DNA of 64,000 bases, taken from contig NZ_JACSPW010000014.1 of NCBI RefSeq assembly GCF_014836935.1, forward strand, positions 1 through 64,000, written 5' to 3'. Below the pieces are notes generated by a model that did no database searches, had not been told where the DNA came from, and was given only the letters and a program-made list of their open reading frames with translations. The stretch is from Solibacillus merdavium. Its GTDB lineage: Bacteria; Bacillota; Bacilli; Bacillales_A; Planococcaceae. The first letter of the stretch is position 1. Each line of letters begins with the position of its first letter. Made by a program: the position numbers and the translations under genes. Shown here in pieces: positions 18,439 through 27,034 of the stretch.

Positions 18439-19240
18439 TTTGGTGTTGCTCCTTTTGTTCAATATATTCTTTTATTTTATCTATTGGAAAGCCCTTTTGA
18501 TACAGGGCCTGCTTAACTTTTTGATGCAGTTCAAATCCCGTTAGCTTGGTTCCATATTTGCGCCATAGTTTGTCGCCCTGACTTTCTATTAAAAGTCCCC
18601 AGTCATCATCATGTCGTTCAATTTTAACTTGCTCAACTATTTCAGTCACAATGGAATAGGAATAACCTTTACGAAGGAGTACATCCTGGATTTTTTGCTT
18701 CACTTGAGTCGGCGTTTTATTTTCATTTGAACGAATTGCTTTTTCAGCTAGTTCCATTGCAATCTTCAACTGTTCATCATGACTAAATGTTCCCAATACT
18801 TGCTGCTGCAATTCTTTGTCGATGCCTTTTTTTATGAAATCTTGGCGTATAGCTGCGGGACCTTTTTTAGCAGTCCGTTTTCTCGTTTCAAGTAAAGCCT
18901 TCGAGTAGCTTTCATCATTTAAAAATCCTAATCCCGTTAGCTTATGAATAGCTTCCTGAATGACAGCTTCCCCATAGCCTAATTGTAACAGCTTTGTTTT
19001 CACTTCATGTTCACTTCGCATTTGAAAGCTTAAAAAATTCAGTGCTTTATTAAAAGCCTTTGCAATCTCATCTTCATATTGTATTTCATCTATTTCAATC
19101 TGCTCAAGTACTTTGCCTTTTTGCAGACCAAACTTTATAAGTGTACCTTCGTCGACTGCAAATGAATATTTTTCGTTTAAATATATATTATAACGTTGCT
19201 GATTGTTTTTTTGCCGTCCGATTTTTGTTATTACTTGCAC
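18431..19240 (-). CDS. recX: RecA regulatory protein RecX
   Basis: RecX binds RecA filaments and modulates recombination. The roughly 270-residue protein shows the tandem three-helix repeats of the family: KALNFLSFQMRSEHEVKTKL, then GFLNDESYSKALLETRKR, then GPAAIRQDFIKKGI. The start is probably the GTG at 19240 behind GAGGTG; another in-frame GTG lies three codons upstream. It heads an operon with yfhH and yfhJ and diverges from yfhF, as in B. subtilis. Confidence 0.9.
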   Translation of the reverse strand: MQVITKIGRQKNNQQRYNIYLNEKYSFAVDEGTLIKFGLQKGKVLEQIEIDEIQYEDEIAKAFNKALNFLSFQMRSEHEVKTKLLQLGYGEAVIQEAIHKLTGLGFLNDESYSKALLETRKRTAKKGPAAIRQDFIKKGIDKELQQQVLGTFSHDEQLKIAMELAEKAIRSNENKTPTQVKQKIQDVLLRKGYSYSIVTEIVEQVKIERHDDDWGLLIESQGDKLWRKYGTKLTGFELHQKVKQALYQKGFPIDKIKEYIEQKEQHQNE

Positions 19241-19349
19241 TGTGCACACCTCACAATAACCTTGTTCATTCTAGTATACATGTTTTTACTTTCTCTTTCA
19301 TGAAACGGTATACTGAACTAACTAGACTAATTAAAGGAAGGTGTTATTA

Positions 19350-20249
19350 GTGAGAGTTGCTATTGCAGGCGGTACAGGAATGGTTGGTCGTAAATTGAGT
19401 GAACAGCTAATTGAAAACGGACATGAAATAATAATATTGACACGTGGCATGCAACAGATGAAAAATGGCATTCAATATGTACAATGGTTAAATGACGACG
19501 CAACCCCTGAGCTTTATGTTAAAAATATTGATGTTTTTATCAATTTAGCCGGGGTATCTTTAAACGATGGTCGATGGACAGAAGAGCAAAAAGAAAAAAT
19601 TTATAATAGCCGTATGGAAGCAACAGATGAAGTAATCCGTTTATTGCGAAACTTACAGTATAAACCACAAGTTTTAATCAATGCGAGTGCAGTCGGTATT
19701 TATCCTGTTTCGGAAACTGCTGTCTACACAGAGCAGTCTGATGAAAGAGCGAACGATTTTTTAGGACAAGTCGTTACACATTGGGAAGAAAAGGCACTTC
19801 CAGCCGAGCAACTCGGTATTCGCACTTGCTTAACTCGCTTTGGTGTAATTTTACAAAACGGTGAAGGCGCATTGCCAATGATGGTACTTCCTTATAAATT
19901 AGGTTTCGGTGGAACAATCGGATCAGGTAACCAATGGCTAAGCTGGATTCATATAGATGATGTGGTGCGAGCTATGCTTTTGCTAATCTCAGACGAAAGT
20001 TTATCCGGACCGATTAATTTTACAACGCCTAATGTTAAAAGAATGAGGGAATTCGGAAAATCGATTGGCAAAGCGCTAAATCGTCCGCATTGGCTCCCTG
20101 TTCCAAGTACAGCTTTAAAGCTTGCTCTCGGTGAAAAAAGTATTCTCGTTCTCGAAGGCCAGCACGTAATTCCTGAAAAGTTATTAACAGCAAATTTTGA
20201 ATTTCAGTTCGCTTCTGTAGAAGATGCCATTCGTAATTTATATAAATGA
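19350..20249 (+). CDS. yfhF: YfhF-type epimerase (TIGR01777, extended SDR)
   Basis: The 299-residue protein starts with the NAD(P)-binding GGTGMVGRKL motif and ends with the DUF1731-like tail (WLPVPSTALKLALGE). These define the sulA/YfhF family of extended short-chain dehydrogenases, whose substrate is unknown. GTG at 19350 is the better start (AAGGTG, 6-base spacing); another GTG lies nine bases earlier inside the ribosome site. Its stop codon overlaps the -35 element of a putative sigma-G promoter for pdaA. Confidence 0.85.
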   Translation: MRVAIAGGTGMVGRKLSEQLIENGHEIIILTRGMQQMKNGIQYVQWLNDDATPELYVKNIDVFINLAGVSLNDGRWTEEQKEKIYNSRMEATDEVIRLLRNLQYKPQVLINASAVGIYPVSETAVYTEQSDERANDFLGQVVTHWEEKALPAEQLGIRTCLTRFGVILQNGEGALPMMVLPYKLGFGGTIGSGNQWLSWIHIDDVVRAMLLLISDESLSGPINFTTPNVKRMREFGKSIGKALNRPHWLPVPSTALKLALGEKSILVLEGQHVIPEKLLTANFEFQFASVEDAIRNLYK

Positions 20250-20276
20250 ATAAATTGTGCCGTTTCACGCAACCTA
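20247..20276 (+). promoter_or_regulatory. Sigma-G-like promoter of pdaA
   Basis: TGAATA (20247-20252), 17 bp, CAACCTA (20270-20276) resembles the sigma-G consensus; the -35 contains the yfhF stop codon. pdaA is forespore-expressed in B. subtilis, which fits. Confidence 0.5.
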
Positions 20277-20303
20277 ACTTGTAAAAAGGAGGTTGCTTTT
20301 TTA

Positions 20304-21095
20304 ATGAAACGACATATTTTAGGCATTAGCTTCGTTTTACTCGTTGCATTAGTCTCATTATCATTTATTTCAGTAGCCGAGGCCGAGGAATTCCACTGGG
20401 GCTTTAAACCGAGCAAAAATGGAGAGCCAGTGGAAATTGGAGAGCCTTTAGAAACATTAATGCACAAGTACGGTGCAATTTATAAAGGTAGCCCAGAGAA
20501 GAAAATTGTTTATTTAACATTCGATAATGGCTACGAAAATGGTTATACCGAAACCATTTTAAATACGTTAAGGGAAGAAAATGCGCCCGCTACATTCTTT
20601 TTGACTGGTCACTATTTGACAAGTGCGACCGATTTAGTGAAAACAATGATTAAAGATGGACATATAATCGGTAACCACTCTTACGGTCATCCGAACATGG
20701 CCCGGCTGTCTGCTGATGAAATGAAGAGCGAATGGAAAAAATTCGACGATAAGTTAAATGAACTAACTGGTGTACAACGTACGTATTACGCCCGTCCACC
20801 TGAAGGTATTTTTAATGAAGAAGTATTAAAAGTCGGCAATGAAGCGGGTTATCGCCATATGTTTTGGTCCATCGCTTTTAAAGACTGGTTAAAAGATGAG
20901 CGACGCGGTGCCCAATATGCTTATGATGCACTAATGGGACAGCTTCATCCTGGTGCAATTATATTGATGCATACTGTTGCACAAGATAATGCCGAAGCGA
21001 TACCGCAGTTTATAAAAGATGCAAAAGCTCAAGGTTACACTTTCGGCTCTCTTGATGACTTAGTACTTGAACACGAAAAAATATCTCCATATTAG
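20304..21095 (+). CDS. pdaA: Delta-lactam-biosynthetic de-N-acetylase PdaA
   Basis: PdaA removes acetyl groups from N-acetylmuramic acid during formation of the muramic-delta-lactam of spore cortex, needed for germination. The 263-residue protein has a signal peptide (about residues 1-27), then a NodB polysaccharide-deacetylase domain with Asp74 in TFDNGYENG, the metal histidines His125 and His129 (HSYGHPNM), RPPEGIFNE and the terminal LMHTV motif. TFDNGY, rather than TFDDGY, is typical of PdaA. A ribosome site AAAAAGGAGG lies 12 bases upstream. Confidence 0.93.
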   Translation: MKRHILGISFVLLVALVSLSFISVAEAEEFHWGFKPSKNGEPVEIGEPLETLMHKYGAIYKGSPEKKIVYLTFDNGYENGYTETILNTLREENAPATFFLTGHYLTSATDLVKTMIKDGHIIGNHSYGHPNMARLSADEMKSEWKKFDDKLNELTGVQRTYYARPPEGIFNEEVLKVGNEAGYRHMFWSIAFKDWLKDERRGAQYAYDALMGQLHPGAIILMHTVAQDNAEAIPQFIKDAKAQGYTFGSLDDLVLEHEKISPY

Positions 21096-21157
21096 GAAAG
21101 TTGCGTACCTTTCTTTCCATTACAATATCCGTTATACTGGAATGATGAAAAGAAAGA

Positions 21158-21190
21158 AGTGACTCGCACTATTTTTTGGTGCGAGTCACT
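21158..21190. other. Perfect 12-bp hairpin upstream of rlmCD
   Basis: AGTGACTCGCAC (21158-21169) pairs completely with GTGCGAGTCACT (21179-21190) around a T6-containing loop. No T-run follows on the plus strand. A TATACT box at 21133-21138 places it in the possible rlmCD leader; it could instead end pdaA transcripts. Confidence 0.6.
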
Positions 21191-21212
21191 CTATTTAAAG
21201 GACGTGTAAAAC

Positions 21213-22589
21213 TTGAGTGAATTAAAAATGGAAGTCGGGCAAAAGTTCCCGTTAACAATAAAGCGCCTTGGTATTAATGGTGAAGGTGTAGGGTTTTATA
21301 AACGAAATGTTGTATTTGTAAAAGGAGCAATTCCTGGAGAAGAAGTAACAGTTAGGCTAACAAAAGTATCTCCTAAATTTTCAGAAGCTGAAATATTGAA
21401 TATTCGTAAAGCGAGTGAATTCCGTCAAGAAGCACCCTGCCCTGTCTATTCGGAATGTGGCGGCTGTCAATTACAGCATATGACGTATGATGCTCAGCTA
21501 GTAAACAAGCGCGATATCGTTGTACAGGCATTTGAAAAATATGCAAAGGAAATTGTAGAATCAGCCGAAATCCGACCAACTATTGGTATGGATAACCCTT
21601 GGCATTACCGTAATAAATCTCAATTCCAAGTGCGTAAAGAAGGTAAGCGTGTCTATGCTGGACTCTTTTCAGAAGGAACGAATCAACTTCTGAATATTAA
21701 TGATTGCCTAGTGCAATATCCTGTAACATCAAAAATTACAGTAGCTACACGAAAAATTTTACAAAAGCTAAACATTCCTATTTATGATGGAAAATCATTA
21801 AATGGTTTAGTACGTACTATTGTAGTGCGTACAGGGATGCGCTCTGGTGAAACACAAGTCTGTCTTGTGACAACTCGTCATGAGCTGCCGCATAAAGAGG
21901 AATTAATTGAACGCATCAAAAAAATTGATCCGTCAATTGTATCAATTACACAAAACGTAAACCGCGAGAAAACATCTCTTATTTTCGGTAGTGACACATA
22001 TGTATTAGATGGTAAAGATGCCATCCATGAAAAATTAGGTGAATTCGCATTTGATTTATCAACTCGCGCATTTTTCCAGCTAAACCCAGAGCAAACAGTT
22101 CATTTATATAATGAAATAAAAAAAGCTGCTGCACTTACTGGAAAAGAAAATGTAGTTGATGCTTACTGTGGTGTTGGGACAATTGGAATGTGGCTTGCGG
22201 AAGGCGCTCGTGAAGTACGCGGAATGGACAATGTCGATGAAGCAATTGCCGATGCAAAATACAATGCCCGTACAAACGATAATTTACAACATGTACGTTT
22301 CTTCCCAGGCTCTGCCGATAAATGGCTATTCCGTTGGTCAAAAGAAGATTATCGTCCAGATGTAATTTGTGTAGACCCTCCACGTACAGGATTGGAGCCA
22401 GGCTTTATTAGAACAGTACTAAAAATCAAACCTAAGCGTTTCGTATATACATCGTGTAATCCGTCTACGCTGGCACGTGATTTAAAAGATTTATCAAAAG
22501 CATATAAAGTGGAGTACATTCAGCCAGTTGATATGTTCCCTCAAACAGCACAGGTTGAGTGTGTTGTAAAATTAACATTAAAGAAATAA
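21213..22589 (+). CDS. rlmCD: 23S rRNA (uracil-5-)-methyltransferase RlmCD
   Basis: This enzyme methylates uracils of 23S rRNA with S-adenosylmethionine (B. subtilis YefA/RlmCD modifies U747 and U1939). The 458-residue protein has an N-terminal TRAM domain, an iron-sulfur motif with Cys76, Cys82 and Cys85 ([10 protein letters not shown]) plus a later cysteine in NDCLVQ, the SAM site [10 protein letters not shown] and the nucleophile in [13 protein letters not shown] near residue 415. The start is TTG at 21213 behind AAAGGA. Neighbouring pdaA and yfh genes are typical of Bacillales. Confidence 0.9.
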   Translation: MSELKMEVGQKFPLTIKRLGINGEGVGFYKRNVVFVKGAIPGEEVTVRLTKVSPKFSEAEILNIRKASEFRQEAPCPVYSECGGCQLQHMTYDAQLVNKRDIVVQAFEKYAKEIVESAEIRPTIGMDNPWHYRNKSQFQVRKEGKRVYAGLFSEGTNQLLNINDCLVQYPVTSKITVATRKILQKLNIPIYDGKSLNGLVRTIVVRTGMRSGETQVCLVTTRHELPHKEELIERIKKIDPSIVSITQNVNREKTSLIFGSDTYVLDGKDAIHEKLGEFAFDLSTRAFFQLNPEQTVHLYNEIKKAAALTGKENVVDAYCGVGTIGMWLAEGAREVRGMDNVDEAIADAKYNARTNDNLQHVRFFPGSADKWLFRWSKEDYRPDVICVDPPRTGLEPGFIRTVLKIKPKRFVYTSCNPSTLARDLKDLSKAYKVEYIQPVDMFPQTAQVECVVKLTLKK

Positions 22590-22594
22590 GCTAT

Positions 22595-22631
22595 CACCTT
22601 CATCAAAATAATTTTGGTGAAGGTGTTTTTC
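22595..22631 (+). terminator. Terminator of rlmCD
   Basis: CACCTTCATCAAAA and TTTTGGTGAAGGTG form a 14-bp stem with one G-U pair, followed by TTTTT. Confidence 0.88.
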
Positions 22632-22692
22632 ATATCTACCCCCAAATTCTCACACTTTTCATGTAAAATAGAATTTGCTAGGAGGTATTTTA

Positions 22693-22929
22693 ATGAAAAA
22701 TATTATATTTGTACTAATTACATTCATTCTTTCCTATTGGGGTATTTCGTCTCTTGGAGGTTTTATCTTCCCTAGTAATGATGAAAATTCCGCAACTTCA
22801 GCGAGCTCACTGCAGGCTGCTGTTACATTCGGTGGTGTAAATTATTTAAATGTATTTATCTACATAATTTTAGCAATGATTTTAACAACGATTATATTCT
22901 TTTCAGTAAAAAGCAGACGTGCCAATTAA
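22693..22929 (+). CDS. Small membrane protein of unknown function
   Basis: The 78-residue protein has a hydrophobic N-terminal helix (about residues 2-24), a polar extracellular-like middle, and a second helix (about 52-72) ending in KSRRAN, a positive-inside tail. The ATG at 22693 follows TAGGAGG by 8 bases. I do not recognise the family. It is a single gene, and its end overlaps the shared terminator with the MFS gene. Confidence 0.65.
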   Translation: MKNIIFVLITFILSYWGISSLGGFIFPSNDENSATSASSLQAAVTFGGVNYLNVFIYIILAMILTTIIFFSVKSRRAN

Positions 22930-22946
22930 GGACGTCTGCTTTTTTC
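22912..22946. terminator. Bidirectional terminator
   Basis: AGCAGACGT/ACGTCTGCT with T6 on the plus side and TTTTT on the minus side; the left arm lies within the last codons of the small membrane protein gene. Confidence 0.82.
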
Positions 22947-24103
22947 TATAAAGAAAGTTTTTTCGGTTTACCAAAAAACACTACAATTGCTACAATCAAC
23001 AGCATTACAGCAATGACAAATAAAAATCCACTGTCCGGGAAAATCTCCAAATATAATCCCCCTAATAAAGGCCCCGATAAACTTCCCAGACTAAAGAAGA
23101 TACCACACAGTAAATTTCCAGTTGGCAATAATTCTTTAGGAGTCAAATCTGTCATATAAGTTATGCCTAACGAGAACATTGAACCAACACTCATTCCGGC
23201 TAATAAAAAGGTAGCTGCAACGAATACTTCGGAATTCTCCAATAAGTTGCCGATAAAGAAAAAGCTGCTACCTACCATTAATCCTGAAACGATGACTTTA
23301 CGGCGTCCAATTTTATCGCCCAATGCACCTAGTGGGAATTGCATCAAAATGGCTCCAATTGAAAAACTCGCTAAAATAATAGAAACATAAGCTAAATCAA
23401 AGTCTTTTCGTAACGCATAAACCGGGAATAAAGCATTAAGTGATGACTCCAAAAACCCATACACAAATGGTGGCAAAAATGCTATCCATCCATATTTTAC
23501 TGCCTTCTTATAACGCGAAAAACTATTTTGATTTGCATCGCCTACTAACGTTTCCGGCTTCTCGTTTTTAATCAGAAAAACTAAAGACCATGCAACAAGG
23601 CATAATGCCGATGACACAATAAACGGCACACTTTCGGATATTCTAATAAGCGGTACAAATAAAGGACCAACTGCAAACCCTATCCCAAAAGATAGTCCAT
23701 AAATAGACATTGCTTTGCCAAGTTTATGGGTAGCGGTCGATGTTGTAATCCATGTTTGGGTTGCAAAATGTAATGCATGGTCACCGATACCGATTAATAA
23801 TCGCAGAACAAACCAAAAGATAACACTTTTCCAAAATGGAAATAACAATAACGATATAAAAACGAGTGCCCCTCCAAATACAATAATCGGTTTGTAACCA
23901 TATTTGCGTAACGGCTGCTCAATAAATGGGGAAATCAATAATGTTCCTATGTATAATCCTGTTGCATTCAAGCCGTTAAGTGTAGACGACACGCCATCCC
24001 CTTCAAATATGACCGAAATAAGCGGCAACAGCATACCTTGCGAAAAGCCTGAAATTGATACGATAATTACTAAAATAATAAATCTTCGCTGATTATAACT
24101 CAT
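22946..24103 (-). CDS. MFS transporter
   Basis: A 385-residue major facilitator protein with 12 predicted helices. Family marks are the loop motif GDKIGRRKVIVSG (between helices 8 and 9) and a GFAVGPLFVPL motif in the N-terminal half. The ATG at 24103 follows AAGGGAG. Substrate cannot be assigned; it resembles putative drug or sugar exporters of Bacillales. Single gene, convergent with the small membrane protein. Confidence 0.82.
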   Translation of the reverse strand: MSYNQRRFIILVIIVSISGFSQGMLLPLISVIFEGDGVSSTLNGLNATGLYIGTLLISPFIEQPLRKYGYKPIIVFGGALVFISLLLFPFWKSVIFWFVLRLLIGIGDHALHFATQTWITTSTATHKLGKAMSIYGLSFGIGFAVGPLFVPLIRISESVPFIVSSALCLVAWSLVFLIKNEKPETLVGDANQNSFSRYKKAVKYGWIAFLPPFVYGFLESSLNALFPVYALRKDFDLAYVSIILASFSIGAILMQFPLGALGDKIGRRKVIVSGLMVGSSFFFIGNLLENSEVFVAATFLLAGMSVGSMFSLGITYMTDLTPKELLPTGNLLCGIFFSLGSLSGPLLGGLYLEIFPDSGFLFVIAVMLLIVAIVVFFGKPKKLSL

Positions 24104-24588
24104 TTTATTGTTCTCCCTTAATTCATACATCCTATCGTATCATAGCTTGAAAAATGAGGAAAAATCAACATAGCGAAAATCAATTTTAGAAAAAAACATA
24201 AAACCCTAGCCAACTTTATCTCTAAAAGTTAACTAGGGTTTTAAATATCACTTAATTCCATTTTATTCTTGCGTAAACAGTCGTCTCGACTAAATGCCGA
24301 AAATGTTTAAACGTCCTCCTTTTTTTGAGTTTGTCTATACAATTCTTTTCCGATCATCTCCTCTTCTTTTAGGTATGAGTTTACTTTATCATAACACTTT
24401 AATATTGTAAATATTCAAAATACATAGAACATTAAAATAATTAACAAGTACTATATAATTTCCTATTTTTTAAAGCTAATTTAATAGTTAAGATATATAA
24501 ATAATATAGAGCGTAAGTTGTCAATTAACTTTTACGGTAGAACGTAGTATAATGTTCGTATGCAAACACAAAAGGAGCATCACGAACT
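24104..24588. other. Gene-poor 485-bp gap containing a minus-strand promoter, ribosome site and terminator
   Basis: No long frame is present. On the minus strand an extended -10 (TGTTATGAT, about 24386-24394) precedes GAGGAG-ATG and the 16-codon frame MIGKELYRQTQKKEDV, then AAAAAAGGAGG and about 80 bases ending at the 24200-24242 terminator. This reads as a small transcript (regulatory RNA or leader with short peptide) of about 180 nt. The rest (24400-24588) is AT-rich, with a TATAAT box about 24548 for the next gene. Confidence 0.4.
24200..24242. terminator. Strong hairpin terminator
   Basis: AAAACCCTAG and CTAGGGTTTT with an inner AACTTT/AAAGTT stem; T-runs exist on both strands. On the minus strand it would end the unrecognised small transcript starting near 24380. 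Confidence 0.8.
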
Positions 24589-24774
24589 ATGAAGCCAATT
24601 ACGAATAAAGAGCAGCAAGTAACGTATTTAAAGGAACGTTTAGAAATCTTCCTTGAAGTGTTGGATGCTATTGACCCTGAAACGACTGAACTAGAAGACA
24701 TCGATCGCTTAATTCAAATGATGGATGATTTAGAAGATAAAATGGAACAATTCCAAACACGCGAAGAACAATAA
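24589..24774 (+). CDS. Small acidic conserved protein (SE1561-like family)
   Basis: A 61-residue acidic protein, largely helical, with the phrase FLEVLDAIDPETTELEDIDRLIQMMDDLE. I associate it with the short Bacillales SE1561-type family, of unknown function. AAAGGAG lies 12 bases before the ATG. It is a single gene with its own strong terminator. Confidence 0.7.
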   Translation: MKPITNKEQQVTYLKERLEIFLEVLDAIDPETTELEDIDRLIQMMDDLEDKMEQFQTREEQ

Positions 24775-24782
24775 AATCCTAT

Positions 24783-24828
24783 AAGGCTGTGTTAAAAGTG
24801 AAATTGACTTTTAACACAGCCTTTCTTC
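24783..24828 (+). terminator. Terminator
   Basis: AAGGCTGTGTTAAAAGT and ACTTTTAACACAGCCTT form a perfect 17-bp stem with a 7-base loop, followed by TCTT. Confidence 0.85.
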
Positions 24829-25077
24829 GCAATAGTTTCGATACTCCCTTTTTTTCATTCTTTTGACTACATCCGCTATTATCCGCCAAAATTTCATGTG
24901 TTTTGACATTCATTCATGTAAGCGCTCTTTTTTTTCTATTTTAAAAGAGTTATAATGTAATATGGATTATTAATAAGAGTATGATATTCACTATATCGTG
25001 AAATATTATGTTCTGACCTATGTCGACGATTCATTTAACGACAAAAATAAACATATTTTTCTGGGGGGAAAAATAAG
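24829..25077 (+). promoter_or_regulatory. Fumarase upstream region with possible cre site
   Basis: ATGTAAGCGCTCTTT (24916-24930) matches the CcpA cre pattern WTGNAANCGNWNNCW at all but one defined position. TATAAT (24951-24956) is the likely -10; its -35 is poor. The 120-base leader includes a near-palindrome ATATTCAC/GTGAAATAT (about 24987-25009). Carbon control of fumarase is inference. Confidence 0.45.
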
Positions 25078-26616
25078 ATGGCATACTTAGAAACTTTAGA
25101 AAAAAGTCTTTATTCTTTAGTAACTGAAACATCTACTAACTTACCAAAAGACGTTCGCCGCGCTATTAAAGCTGCCAAAGAAGCAGAAAATGCCGGTACT
25201 CGTGCAGCAATGTCATTAGACACGATTACTACAAATATTGTAATGGCTGAAGACAATGTGTCTCCAATTTGTCAAGATACTGGTCTACCAACATTTAAAG
25301 TATATACTCCCGTTGGTGTAAACCAAATCGAAATTAAAAAAGCGATCCAAACTGCAATCGCCGCTGCTACTGGTGATGCAAAATTACGTCCAAACTCAGT
25401 TGATTCATTAACTGGAAAAAACTCTGGTACAAACATTGGAGCAGGTCTCCCAGTTGTTAAATTTGAACAATGGGAAAATGACTATATTACAGTGAAGCTG
25501 ATCTTAAAAGGTGGCGGCTGTGAAAACAAAAACATCCAATATTCATTACCAACAGAATTAGAAGGTTTAGGGCGCGCTGGTCGTGACTTAGACGGTATCC
25601 GTAAATGTATTTTACACTCTGTATGGCAAGCACAAGGGCAAGGCTGTTCAGCTGGTTTCATCGGTGTCGGTATCGGTGGCGACCGCTCTTCTGGATATGA
25701 TTTAGCGAAAGAGCAGTTATTCCGTCATGTAGATGATGTGAATCCAATTGAAGACTTAGCAAAATTAGAAAAGTACATCGTAGAAAAATCAAATACATTT
25801 GGCGTTGGTACAATGGGCTTCGGCGGTGAAGCTACATTACTGGGTTGTAAAATCGGTGTAATGGACCGTTTACCAGCATCATTCTTCGTATCTGTAGCTT
25901 ACAACTGTTGGGCTTACCGTCGTATGGCAATCGATATCGATCCAGCTACTGGCGAAATTACAAACTGGCACTACCAAGATGGCGAAAAAATTACTTTCCG
26001 TGACGAAGTAAAACAAGACAACTCGGACAATAAAGTAGTTGAACTTGTTGCACCAATTACAGAAGAAAAAATTCGTTCACTTAAAGTTGGGGACGTAGTG
26101 AAGATCTCTGGTCGTATGTACACAGGTCGTGACGCAATTCACCATCACTTAATTGGTGAAGGTGTCGAAGCACCAGTAGACTTAGACGGTCAAATCATTT
26201 ACCACTGTGGTCCAGTAATGGCGAAAGACGAAGCAGGCAACTGGGTCGTAAAAGCTGCTGGTCCAACAACTTCAATTCGTGAGGAGCCATACCAAGGCGA
26301 TATCATGAAAAAATTCGGTATCCGTGCTGTTATGGGTAAAGGCGGTATGGGACCAAAAACACTAAAAGCACTTAACGAGCATGGTGGTGTTTACTTAAAT
26401 GCTATCGGCGGTGCTGCACAGTACTATGCAGACTGCATTAAGTCAGTTGATGGTGTAGACTTAATGGAATTCGGTATTCCAGAAGCAATGTGGCACTTAT
26501 CTGTAGAAGGGTTCACAGCTGTAGTAACAATGGACTCTCACGGGAACTCATTGCATGCAGATGTAGAAAAATCTTCATTAGATAAGTTAGCGCTTCATGC
26601 AGAACGTGTATTTTAA
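25078..26616 (+). CDS. fumA: Class I (iron-sulfur) fumarate hydratase
   Basis: This enzyme hydrates fumarate to malate in the TCA cycle. The 512-residue protein unites the alpha domain (ICQDTGLPTF with Cys65; GQGCSAGFIGVGIGG with Cys190; LLGCKIG with Cys257 as candidate cluster ligands) and the beta domain (GRMYTGRDAIHHHL, then KGGMGPKTLKAL). Class I enzymes are oxygen-sensitive; B. subtilis uses class II CitG instead. The ATG follows GGGGGG by 9 bases. It is a single gene with its own terminator and a possible cre site upstream. Confidence 0.93.
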   Translation: MAYLETLEKSLYSLVTETSTNLPKDVRRAIKAAKEAENAGTRAAMSLDTITTNIVMAEDNVSPICQDTGLPTFKVYTPVGVNQIEIKKAIQTAIAAATGDAKLRPNSVDSLTGKNSGTNIGAGLPVVKFEQWENDYITVKLILKGGGCENKNIQYSLPTELEGLGRAGRDLDGIRKCILHSVWQAQGQGCSAGFIGVGIGGDRSSGYDLAKEQLFRHVDDVNPIEDLAKLEKYIVEKSNTFGVGTMGFGGEATLLGCKIGVMDRLPASFFVSVAYNCWAYRRMAIDIDPATGEITNWHYQDGEKITFRDEVKQDNSDNKVVELVAPITEEKIRSLKVGDVVKISGRMYTGRDAIHHHLIGEGVEAPVDLDGQIIYHCGPVMAKDEAGNWVVKAAGPTTSIREEPYQGDIMKKFGIRAVMGKGGMGPKTLKALNEHGGVYLNAIGGAAQYYADCIKSVDGVDLMEFGIPEAMWHLSVEGFTAVVTMDSHGNSLHADVEKSSLDKLALHAERVF

Positions 26617-26630
26617 TCTTATATAATTTT

Positions 26631-26667
26631 AGCAACTCACTTCCATTTGGGGGTGAGTTGCTTTTTG
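26631..26667 (+). terminator. Terminator of fumarase
   Basis: AGCAACTCAC (26631-26640) and GTGAGTTGCT (26653-26662), followed by TTTT. Confidence 0.88.
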
Positions 26668-26754
26668 CGTTTCCTAACTTTTAAAATATTCTGTTTATTG
26701 GCAGCGTAATTTGTGTTATATTATTTTCTAATAAATGGTATAAGGAGTGCTTGA

Positions 26755-27009
26755 ATGTTTTTTATTAAAATATTTGTTAATTTATTATTTATAGTAGCTC
26801 AAATACATTTTAGTACAACTTATCAATACAAGCACAGTTTACTGGTCGCTGTTCTTTATACAACATATGCCTACATTATTTTTCCTCATGTCACATACGG
26901 TTTTATATATGTATTTCTTCTTATAATGTTATGGTTACTTTTTTCCGCCTCATATTTTCAGCGCAATCACTTATTTGATTCATATAAAAGTCGTACAGAA
27001 TCTAAATGA
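26755..27009 (+). CDS. Small membrane protein of unknown function
   Basis: An 84-residue hydrophobic protein with about three helices (residues 4-20, 28-43, 48-68) and a polar tail. ATAAGGAG lies 8 bases before the ATG. No family is recognised. Its last codons form the left arm of a terminator shared with tcyP. Confidence 0.6.
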   Translation: MFFIKIFVNLLFIVAQIHFSTTYQYKHSLLVAVLYTTYAYIIFPHVTYGFIYVFLLIMLWLLFSASYFQRNHLFDSYKSRTESK

Positions 27010-27026
27010 TTCTGTACGACTTTTTC
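26986..27026. terminator. Bidirectional terminator
   Basis: AAAGTCGTACAGAATC and GATTCTGTACGACTTT form a perfect 16-bp stem with a five-base loop and T-runs on both sides. Confidence 0.9.
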
Positions 27027-27034
27027 TTTTTATT

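Noticed and set aside
24293-24410. Plus-strand frame starting ATGCCGAAAATG
   Set aside because: No ribosome site precedes it, and the minus strand carries a better promoter, ribosome site and terminator.
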